From contig CP137866.1 of the NCBI GenBank assembly GCA_034406715.1, forward strand, positions 992,001 through 1,056,000: DNA of 64,000 nt. Direction: 5' to 3'. The translations under genes and the position numbers were made by a program. The stretch comes from Rhodotorula mucilaginosa. Lineage: Eukaryota; Basidiomycota; Microbotryomycetes; Sporidiobolales; Sporidiobolaceae. The notes under the pieces are model-generated. The model saw only the letters and a program-made list of their open reading frames with translations. It was not told where the DNA came from and made no database searches. How positions within the stretch are numbered: position 1 is the first letter of the stretch; every line of letters begins with the position of its first letter. This document shows, one piece after another, positions 24,395 to 34,061 of the stretch.

Positions 24395-24782
24395 TATAGC
24401 AGTCTCTATCGTTGATAGCTTGAGAGTAGAAGCAAACGAGTGAGTGCGAGCAGTCGAGCGGAAGACGCGGACGAGAGAACCGCTCGATCGAAAAACGGCG
24501 GAAAACGCGAGCCGGAATCGGTCGGGGTCGAGCATGACGGAGGGGAGGCGCAGCTGTGACGCCTTGTCTCATCAAAATGAACCCGTGTAACTTAAACCTG
24601 CCTCGACATCTTCTTCCCGCGCGGGACCTTGCTTGTGCTTTCCCGTTGTGTCGAGTGCGAGACCAGTCTATTGCCAGCTCGTAGGGTATGCGCGATCCGC
24701 CGCTTGCAGCTCAGGTCTCCGCGCTCTTACCGGCCTCGACGCTTGCGTTCGAGTTGCTGGTTCGCACCCTCGCTCAAACCGC
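24395..24782. promoter_or_regulatory. Divergent intergenic region
   Basis: Lies between the guanine deaminase start (minus) and the glycosyltransferase-like start (plus). No specific element was recognised. Confidence 0.5.
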
Positions 24783-27067
24783 ATGGCGGCCACTGCTGCT
24801 TCGCCTGCGCTCAGCCTTGCCCCTAGTAGCGACGACGGCTGCGACGCGGTGGTCCTCCTAGCTGCGTCTCCCTCTCCGACCCCGGCGTCATCAGCTCAAT
24901 CCGGCACTTCCGGGGCCACATCCGACGGACTGCGCTCCCTCGCCTCGTCGGCTCAGCTGGAAACCTGCAAAAGAGAATGGACCTCGCTACGGAGATCGCG
25001 CGCCGGCCGGCGGGCGCTGCTCGTCATCGCCTTCTCGTGCCTCGTGTATCTTGTGCACCACGCGGGCATGCCTGCGCAGGCATCACCCAGGGCACGGCGA
25101 GATCGACCACGAGTCCGCGACTTAGCAGACTGGCGTGGGGTGTATGCCTCACGGCACCCCGGCATCGCACGGGTGTCTCCGGGACACTCAGAAACGTTCC
25201 TGGAGTACCTCGACGCCCATTTCCCTCCCTCGAGCGGACAAACCCCGCCACCACATATCTGGATCACCCTTGCCGAAACCGAATACGTCCGAACGGGCGT
25301 CGCGAATCTCGACCTCTTTGTCCGACAGATCAACAGCGAGCGCAGCGCGAAGTTTGGAGGGACCGAACCCGAGACGCGCCTTGTCGTCCTCTGCCTCGAC
25401 GACGAATGCCTTTGCGAGTGTGGACAGAGGCAGATATACGCCTACGGCGGATATGAGCGCGTGCGCCCTCCGCAAGTCATGCGTGCGACCTGGCCGAAAG
25501 TCGGTGCTTTCATCGACATCCTCCCGCATCGAGACCTGTTCTTCGTCGACGCGGATGTTTCCTTTCGCGCGTGGGTATTTCGCCTCTTTGACAAGTGCAC
25601 TGCCATCTGTGTTAAAGGCTGACCATCCTCTGGCTGACCGCAGCGACCCGTATCCGCACCTAGAACCGCTCATGGAAAAATTCGACATCCTCGCTCAGGA
25701 GAACGAGGCTCTCGAGCATTTCAACACCGGATGGCTCTGGATGAGACGAGGCAAAGTCGTCGCAGATGCATGGCGGGCGGTCCTCGTGGCCGATCTGCAC
25801 GTCCAGAGTCGCGATCAGGTGTTCTTCAACGAGGTGAGCTGCAGGATGTTCTCTCTCTCTCTCGACCAACCGACCGAAAGCCGCCGACAGCTCATGGACC
25901 GCTCCTTTGGCCTGAACACAGGTCCTGGGTACAAGGGAGCTGCGAACGGGCCTCGACTGGGCCGGCGGACGCTTACGAACCGAGTTTACGGCGCGCAACG
26001 GGCTGAGGATCAAGATACTCGACCCGTCGCTGTTCCGGGTTTACCATCTCGAGGGTCGCACCCACCTGAGTCGTCATGATAGTATCGTGAGCACAACATT
26101 CTTCCAGCATTTCAATCGCAAGAGGGATGGACTGCACGGTCGGAGACCGCTTGTAAATAACGCACGCATGCCCCGCCGACACACAGTTTTTGCACACGAC
26201 ATGTGCAGACGACATCGAGATGAAGCTCTACATCGCCAAAGTAGAGGGGTACTGGCAAGATGTCGACGGGTACTATACACGGCCAAGAAGACTCATCTCG
26301 ATAGAGCACCTCGCCGGCTCTCGTGAAGACATGGCGCAGCTTTTCCGGACCCTCCTCACGCTCAGGTAGGCTGCACGTTCGCGCCGGCCGCTTATCGCCC
26401 CGTGCTGAACCTGTGCATCCGGCAGCTACTACACTTCCCGCTCTTTTATCCCGCCCGGACATGTCACCTTTCTCGACCTCGTCTCGGACGTTCCGACTCG
26501 AGACTCGTTCGCGGCGTTCCCGCTCTCGCACCTCGCAAAAGAAGGGAACCTCTACAACGTCTCTGTCGTCGAGCCCGAGTTTATCGGGCATGCGACTTCG
26601 ATCTTGCTCGGAAGGAGCGTACTGAACGGGAGTGAGGGGAGAGTGGACGAGTGGTGGCGGGAGCTTGATGAGCCGGAGCGGGAACGGCGCCAGCGACGAG
26701 TGCTTGCGTTGACCCGGGCCGTCGAAGTGAAGCTTCTCACCTGTGCAGCGCCCTTTCTCGGTGGATCTTTGGCTAATCGCCCAGGTCGGGACCAGACATG
26801 CGCCCACACGCCTCGCTCGCCTCGCTCCTTCGCCACCTCACGACCGAACCGACTCTCCTCGCCGCGGACCACGTCCGCTTGATCCACGCCGACTGGACCG
26901 GCCATCAACACTGGCGAGCATGGATCCTCCCCGAAACGGCGCAGAGTGTCGATTTGTGCGACCGGTTGGACGAGCTTCCGACGTGCGACCAGATTTGTCC
27001 GTTCGCGGAGGAGAGGCGCGGCCTCAAAGACCCGCCGCCATGGCCGCCAATGGATGACGTCGTGTAG
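24783..27067 (+). CDS. Type II membrane nucleotide-sugar transferase (PF03407-like)
   Basis: About 80 cytosolic residues precede one transmembrane helix (RALLVIAFSCLVYLVHHAG), giving a type II Golgi-like topology. The luminal part has HIWITLAETEYVRTGVANLD, a DxD-like FFVDADVSFR, then DPYPHLEPLM, FNTGWLWMRRGK and SRDQVFFNE. The NTG...DQ..FNE pattern is that of the nucleotide-diphospho-sugar transferase family (PF03407, GT77-type). Later exons include KILDPSLFRVYHLEGRTHLS, KLYIAKVEGYWQDVDGYY, GHVTFLDLVSDVP and a final exon beginning LRHLTTEPTLLAADHVRLIH and ending at 27067. The first internal donor is near 25577 and several short introns follow. Donor sugar and acceptor are unknown; cell-wall or glycoprotein glycosylation is the likely setting. 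Confidence 0.72.
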
Positions 27068-27297
27068 TGAGCCATGGCTGCTCTAGAAAAGCCGGTTCCG
27101 GACCGCGCGAGCGCTTTTCTGGCGCGTGCGAACAGTACGAGTAAAGCGTGAAAAAGCTTGCCAGATTGCACAACATGGGGGTGTGAGAGAATCGAAGACA
27201 GAGAGTATAGCCCAGGTGTTCGAGGCGTTTGCGAGTGCACCCCGAGATATAGCATGCGGGTGCGCGAATTCGAAAGCATGGCCCACGCTGGGGTCCT

Positions 27298-28360
27298 TTA
27301 CTTCGGAATGTACTCCTTCGCTTGCTGCTTGACGCGCTTCTCGTATGCCGCCTTGTCTTTCCTGCAGATCCAGAAAGAGGGAACAGGTGAGTAGGGGGTC
27401 CTAAAGGCGGAGACGAGTGTGATCCCGCGTACTTGAACGTCGTGTACGCCTCGAGCTGAGCGGGATCGTCCGCATTCGGCGCGTCGAGCAAGTCCTGGAT
27501 ACCGAGCAGAATCTGTACAGGCAAGAGTCGCGTCAGGAAGTATTTCACTAGACTGGGTGTAGTCACTCGAGTCGCCGTACCTGCTTGACGGTGATTGCTG
27601 GTCGCCACGACTTTTCCTCGTTCAGGATCGACAGGCAGACAGTTCCGGACGGGTAGCTGCGAGGGTGCAGACAAGGTGTCAGCATATGCGTGTCTGGAGG
27701 CGCGATGAGCGGGACTTGCATGTTCGGGTGGTAGAAGCTGTGCGCAAGAACGACAAAGGGAGTCAGTCACCGCTCCATGAAAGCGAGGGCACGCAGGGGT
27801 CGCTTACTTGGCCGGGAACTTGCCTGCAGCGGAGCGGCAAGATACAGTCAAGGGTCAGCTGTCAACACAAGGATGGGCGGGGTGATATAAGCGTACACTT
27901 GGGAGGCTTCGAAGGGTAGTCTGCGCGAGTTCCGTCAGCTTTCGATCGACACAACCTGCAATCATTGATCAGGTGGGTGATGGCAGAGATACGTACCATC
28001 CGGAAACAGGAGCGTGACAGGGTATACTGCGCCTTCCCAGATGGTCTGCCGAGGGGAGCGAATAGAGATTGGTGAGTGAGCTGCCAGTCGATGAGAACAA
28101 GGGCGGTGACGGCAAAGCGATTTCGCGGAGGACTCACGCCTTCCTTTCCGGGGATCCCGGTCTCCCACGTCTTCATATCGAGCGTGCCATCCGCCGCTTT
28201 CTTCGGCTTGGCCCAGAAGCCGTACGGGTGGTCCTGAGTGAGAGGTAGACGACTTGGGATGAGTGCGACGAGAACCTGGCTGATGCTCGTGCATGAGCCG
28301 ACTGACCTTGCGCCACTGTTTCCGCTCCTCGGCCAGCCTGCGCTCGGAGATACCAGACAT
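27298..28360 (-). CDS. UBC9: SUMO-conjugating enzyme E2
   Basis: Nine exons, from 5' to 3' 28307-28360, 28138-28233, 27997-28045, 27897-27920, 27809-27824, 27720-27737, 27581-27656, 27433-27512 and 27298-27361, give exactly 158 residues, the normal Ubc9 length. The protein begins [20 protein letters not shown] and contains [20 protein letters not shown], the catalytic cysteine in [19 protein letters not shown], and [20 protein letters not shown]. The E2 HPN motif (FYHPNIYPSG) is assembled across micro-exons. Three consecutive exons are only 24, 16 and 18 nt, and the intron after the 18 nt exon (27657-27719) has a GC donor with a good AT|GCAAGT context. It transfers SUMO to lysines of substrates in the nucleus. 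Confidence 0.97.
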
Positions 28361-29015
28361 GTCTTTGAGAGAGTCGACAAAGAGTTGAAGGCGAAAAAGG
28401 GAGCAGAGGCTGTTTCGTAGAGACGGGGAGAGCAGGTCGCACGAGAGTCAGCGTCGCTGCGCACACCCCGTCCAGATGTATCGCCCGCGCGCTCGAGCGT
28501 GCCACGCAGCCTCGTGGAGCATTTGTTCGCCCGGGTGCTGGCGAGAGGTTGATCGACCCTCTCCGTAGTGGTGGCGCTGCCCTCGAGGCGAGGCACGCTG
28601 GAGGCGCAGGGTGGACGTAGCTGGTTCGTCAGCGCATCAACAGGACTACACGTACAAATTGGCAGCAGCGGGATGAAGTGATCGGGCGGAAGCGGTCTCA
28701 CAGAGGAAACTTGTCAGCGTCGCTCTCTCGCTCAGGCAATTTCGGCCGTTCAACTAGCTGTAGCGCAGAGTCTGATCGCGACATACTCTTGCTACAGTTT
28801 CTCCATGGTGGTCGCGCCCTCCGGCTCCGCACTCTCCGCGTCCTTGGCTTCCCCGGTGGCAGTGAATCTACTCCGAGAGTCTCGCTTTGCCACTCTGCGC
28901 GCTACGGACGACCATATTTCAAGCTACAGAGAACATTGCTACAAGCTCATCAACTCATGCGCAAGGCGTGGCTACCTGCTCCGTCACTCATCAAGCGGGT
29001 CCGAAGCACCAGAGC
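28361..29015. other. Intergenic: UBC9 promoter and WSS1-like 3' end
   Basis: Both flanking genes are on the minus strand. Plus-strand open frames here lack any domain or splice support. Confidence 0.55.
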
Positions 29016-32000
29016 TCAGGCAGGCTTCGACCACTCGGTTGCCGCAAGCGCCGATCCGATGCTGCAAAACTCGCACGTAGGCATGACGGCGGCGTTCTGT
29101 CGGGTGCTGAGCATCGTCAGCTTGAGCTCGACAACTGCTAGAGAGGGAAAACAGAAGACCAACGCACGTGAAAATCGCAGACTCCGCAACGCCACAACTT
29201 GCCCTCCCGCTCCATCTGATCGATGAAGATACGCTGCTTGGACGCAGCTTCTTCAAGGATGTCATCCATGCTTCTCGAGTCTCCAATCGAGCTTTTACGC
29301 GCTCGGACAGGTTGAGACTGCGGGTCGCACTTGCCAGCCTTGACTGACGAGCTGCTCGGAGTCGGCTTCGGTTTGTTCGCAGACGGCGTCGTGGATCCGG
29401 TCGTGATGGCTCCTCCGGCGGTTAAGGGCAACGTCTTGCGCTTCTTGACGGGTGGGCCGGCCGTAGAGGCAGAGGCGGGGGCTAAGGCAGGTCCACTCCG
29501 GGACAAAGTCTTTTGCCGCCTCTTGTGCTTCTTCGCGAGGCGTTCGTTGTACTTGCACTGCAGGTCGAGTGACTCGAGTACCTTGGAAAGCTCATCTTCA
29601 GAGAGCTTCAAGACTCCAGACCGGAGCGCAGGCGGGATCGAGCACACAGACGAAGCGGACGACGAGATGTCGGCGTCAGAACCGCGCTCGTAAGGCTTGT
29701 CAGAGTGCGTGCGGGTCTTTCGTTGAGGCTTTGGCTTGTAAAGAGGGCGAGCTTTGGTGTTTGACGGCTTCGCAGGGCGGCGGGAGGCGGGAGGTGCAAA
29801 CACCTCGAGGTCAAAATCCTGCAGGCCGGAATCGCTCGGAGGCGCAAACCGCTGCTTCTTCGGCTTCGGCGTTCCACTCTGTGGGCTCGGAGGAAGGACG
29901 GTACCAAGTGCCGGCATGAACGCGCAGGTCGAGTGCGTGGTCATCGCAGGCAGGGCAAACTTGCGATTGTCCTGGTCAAGTTCAGGTGGCGGTGCCTTTG
30001 ACAAAGACGGTTTCGGAGCGGCGGGCGTCACAAGCTTCTTGGATTCGGTTGACTGTTGGCTCAACACCCTGCGCGCATTGCTGAAAGGCTTGAAGACGGG
30101 CGGGCCCGGAATCGAGAGCTTCTTCGGGATCTGCTTCGTGCTTTTCGTCGGCAGCGGCGGGCCACCGGTCGTTGAGGTGGCTTTTTCGGAAGACGACTTC
30201 GAGGTGGACGCGATGGGGGCAAAGCTGGGAGGGGACATCTGTGTGGAGTCACTCCGAGTCGTCGAAGCTTTGGCCTTCTTCTTCGGCAAAGAAGGGCCGA
30301 GGATCGTTTCGAGGCCGTCGTCGGGGTCCCAGGCGCTCGTCCATCCGTGACTTTGCTGCTTCTCTTTGCCAGAGGCACTCCCAGTGGTCGAAGCTTTGGC
30401 CTTCTTTGGCAACGGAGGAGCACTCGTGGCGAGGGTGTCGTTGGGGTACCAATCGCTCCCCCATCCGCGACCTTGCTGCTGCTTCTCTTTGCCGGGAGCT
30501 CTGGAGGCGACAGGCTGGAGCAAGGGTGTCAGAAGATCCCTATCAGTCGCTTCCGCTCCCAGCTTACGTCAGGACCGCTTTTGAGAGAGGTGAAGGGGGG
30601 AGGGAGAAACGACATTGCGCGAGTATGTACAACAAGCCTCGGGTACAGGTCGGGGGGTCACAACAGGTGTGCGGCAAGCGAAGTTCAGGATAGCCCAAGC
30701 TCAGGACGTGAAACGTACCTGACTGCTGCTGCCCTTCGCTTTCGGCCGCGGGAAGCTCCGCACCGCAGGCGGACGACTCGGGCCCGCGACTGATCTGTCC
30801 AAGCGCGCCGACCTCCCCTTCTTGTCGGCTTCGTCCTCGTCGTCAGAAAAGTCGTCAACGATCATGTCGACATCGGACGAGTTCTTCCGTTGACGGTGGT
30901 GACCTGCACGCGCACGAGCCGTCGGTCAGCGCCTGCCCGTCGTTCGTGAAAAGTGAAAGATGCGCAACTCACTCGACGACGACGACGACAACAAAGGGGG
31001 TTCGCCGCCCATCCACGCCGGCATCGGCATATACGCGACCTTGCCACGTCCGCCTCCGCTTCCACCGCATCCATCCTCGACCCCCGTATCCGTAACCGCC
31101 ATGTCGGCTTCAAGCCACGCACGCTCCTCCGGCGTCAAGTCGTCAATCTCGAGATGCGGTGGTCGAGGCGACGAGTTCGCCTTGCGAGAACGTTTCGAGG
31201 AGACGTCGCTGCCGGAAGCGATAGGCGGAGCAGCAGATCCGGTGGCGTCGGGGGTGGCGGCGTCAGCTTCGAGCCACGCGCGTTCCTCGGGCGTCAAGTT
31301 GTCGAACTCGATGGTCGGTCGGGATGGTCCAGCGAGCGGCGTGGGTGGGCTCGCCTTCCGCGAGCGTTTCGAAGACCCGCTGCCGGAAGCGACGGGAGGA
31401 GGGGTGGCCATGGCAGTGGACGATATTGGAGTCGGTTTCGCTTGCGCTTTCGCCTGGCTCGCGGAAGCGGCAGCACTGCCGGACGACTCGACGACAGGCT
31501 TGACGTCCTCCCCATCGTCGGCAAACGTCTGCTCCCAATGACGCATGTCCGACTCGAGCCAGCGCTTCTCCTCCTCATCGAGCTGCACCGCCGGCTTGTC
31601 CTCCTCGTCCGTTTCCCACCCTCCCCCGACGTCGTGAGCATCCTCGTCGTCGTCGTCTTCCGTGTCCGACTCCGCGTCCGAATCAGAGAGTTCGATCTCG
31701 ATTTTCGGCTTCTTGGTCGGCGAGGGACCGGCTGCCCTCTTCCCAACATCGACGACTTCGCCCTTGATCTCGACTTTCGGCTTCTTGTTCTTGGGCGAGG
31801 GACCCGATGCCCTCGCGCCGTTTCGTCCTTCGGCGGCACGGGCGCGCTTCTCAGCTGCGATGCGAGCTTCCGCCGCCGCCGCACGAGCTTCGATCGCCTG
31901 CTGAGCCTGAGCGCGGCGCCTTGTGTCGATGCGAGCAAGAGAAAAAAACGAAAAATTCAGGGTGGCGTCAGTCCCGCGAAACAGTTGAGTATTCCCGCCG

Positions 32001-33326
32001 AGGTGGGATCGATCGCGCGGACGTGAACGAAGAGACTCACTTGAAGGTGCTCTGAGCCGGATCCTCGCTCAAGACTTGACCCTGTCCGACGAACGCATTC
32101 TTCTTCGAGACCCTCCCGCCCGCTTTGCGCGCAATCGCCGTCTGCCTCCCCGTCGTCCCGAGCTTGACCGCACTCCCCCTCTCGCGCTGTGGCTCACCGC
32201 CAAACCCAGTCTGCCTCCTCCTCCTCCGTCCACGACTCTTCTTGTTCGCGCCTCCGCACGTCAGAGTCGCCAATTCAGTCTCGGCCGCAGGGACTTCTGC
32301 GTTGGGGTATTGGAGCGAACGGCCAGAGGACCAGAACCCGTCGCCGTAGTAGTTTTGGGCGCGGAGACGCGCGAGCGAGGCGCGCAACTGCGAGTTGACT
32401 TTTTGAAACGCCCACGAGTGGTTCATCTCGCGGATGTGGGCGAGCTGCGGGATGGAAGTGATGCATCGTCCGTCAGAAAGAATCCCGGCGTTGAGTATTC
32501 CTTTTTAGGTTTGACGTGGCGACATACCTCGTGGCACATGACGTAGAGCAGAAACTGGTACGGAGCGCTGGGGTGAAACGAAGCAAGCAAGGTGTGGTCA
32601 GGCTGGGTTTTGCGGAGGAAGAAGAGGCATCCGCACTCACAAGCTGCCGTCTCGTCGCCGCAGGACAATCTCGACCACCTCTCCGGCGTTCCAGCTGTTT
32701 GAGAGGAAGGCTCCGTCAGCGAGGTGTGCAAAAGCCGAGCTGAGCGGGGAGGTCGAGCGCACTTTCGTCCGGCGAACGTCGTATTCCATTCGTATTCGAC
32801 GAGCGAGTTGACTCCAAAGCCCCACTCCTGCAGTCGTGTAGGCGTTCCGTTAGCGCGGAATCCAGAGGGTGCTGGCGAGAGTCATGGACCCGTGCAGTGT
32901 GCCCAAAGGCATGGTGCGCAGCTGGCGGAACGGACCTTCATGATCGGCTTGAACTGCGCCGCGAGCGCCTCGAGGATCTTGAGGGCCTGTCAGTCGACCA
33001 GTGATGCGTCGTAGTCAGCATTGGGAGGAAGCTGTAAAGGAGCTTCGCAGTCAAGCGCATGACAGGCCGCAGTGTGGAAACTGACCTGGTCGCTGTCGGG
33101 GCGGTCCTCGAGAACGCGGATAAAGGTGATGTTGTCATTCTGCAGGAGTGGGTGCGGACTGTCAGCGACTCGTCGGCAGGAACGCCGCGATCACCGAGTG
33201 CGTGCAGCTTCGCAACGTGCACGGGCGTCGCGGCCGCCAGAGGTGAGGAAACAACTAATAAGGGAGCGGCGAGTCACGCACGGGATTCGGTTTCGGATCG
33301 TTGATCCGGAGGTGCCCGACTGGCAT
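29016..33326 (-). CDS. WSS1: Wss1-like WLM metalloprotease for SUMO/DNA-protein crosslinks
   Basis: Exon 1 (33282-33326) encodes MPVGHLRINDPKPNP. Short exons follow with NDNITFIRVLEDRPDSDQ, ALKILEALAAQFKPIMK, EWGFGVNSLVEYEWNTTFAG, GEVVEIVLRRRDGSF and FLLYVMCHELAHIREMNHSW. HELAHIREMNH is the HExxHx5H zinc site of the WLM family (yeast Wss1), which degrades proteins crosslinked to DNA. YYGDGFWSSGRSLQY continues the domain. A basic stretch, an Ala-rich helix and acidic SUMO-binding-like motifs follow (KIEIELSDSDAESD and VDMIVDDFSDDEDE). Then come tandem LTPEERAWLEAD repeats, a two-copy repeat of about 41 residues and a long disordered part. The C-terminus is a RanBP2-type zinc finger (WRCGVCDFHNAAVMPTCEFC). 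Stop is at 29016-29018. Much longer than budding yeast Wss1, mostly by disordered repeats. Confidence 0.88.
30225..30495 (-). repeat. Two-copy ~41-residue repeat in WSS1-like protein
   Basis: Each copy starts GKEKQQ, passes a Gly-Trp segment with D(P/W)-rich turns (GSDWYPNDT versus TSAWDPDD) and ends PLPKK(K)AKASTT. Both copies are in frame and about 120 nt long, indicating an internal duplication in the disordered linker. Confidence 0.75.
31080..31330 (-). repeat. Tandem LTPEERAWLEAD motif repeat
   Basis: Two nearly identical motifs, FDNLTPEERAWLEAD and IDDLTPEERAWLEAD, lie about 50 residues apart, with a degenerate third (LDEEEKRWLESD) upstream near 31560. Linkers share SKRSRKA and a Ser/Pro stretch, so the whole unit is duplicated. 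Confidence 0.75.
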
Positions 33327-34061
33327 CGTTCCACCCTTGCGTACACGTGTCCAGTACGAGCTGATGTCCAGGCCGGCGGAGCGTGTCGACGTCGAGGGCG
33401 AACGGCCGGACGACGAGGGATGTCAACCGAAGAGGCGGCTGACAGCGGGTCGAGGAGGCTCTGCGCGGCCGATCGCAGGCACGAGTACACTGCGGGCAAT
33501 CAGCGGCTATAGCTTGCCGTACTTGGGCTACCCCGCAGGCTGTAGCGGGTCGGAGAAGGGCAACTGGACTTGCAAAGTTGACATCTCTTCGACGCGGAGG
33601 AGGTGCAGACTGGCTCCCTTTACAGGACATGCCCGGCTCTCACACTCCGAGTGAGTACTTCCTAGTTCAAGCCAAATATTCTCACAGAGCCCAAACACCC
33701 GTGTACCGCGAGAGAGAAGAGCAGTGTGGCGAGGCCAAAGACAGGGGCCCGCAGCGGCGCCTCGCCTGCTGTCGCCCTTCGCGCAGTCACGTTCCTCGCC
33801 CAGCGCCCAATCTCTACTCTCGCACGCCCATCTGGTGAGTCAGCGTGCACTGGTACGCACACTCTGGTTGGACTGGCCGCCCCGCCGAGCCCTCGACCGT
33901 GCCGAGCGCGTTGCCGTGGAACGAGGACTCGGCGTGGGACCAGCCCAATCACCCCTCGTCGCCTGCAGCCACGCCACGCAGCGCGGACCAGAGTCCAGCA
34001 AAGTACTGACCCTGCCCAACGGTCTCAGCCTGAACCGCCTCTTTTCCCAGCCACCGCCACC
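33327..34061. promoter_or_regulatory. Divergent region, WSS1-like and YRA1-like
   Basis: 735 bp between two divergent starts; contains both promoters and 5' leaders. Open frames present on the plus strand (33720-34150) overlap the leader and have no support as separate genes. Confidence 0.5.
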
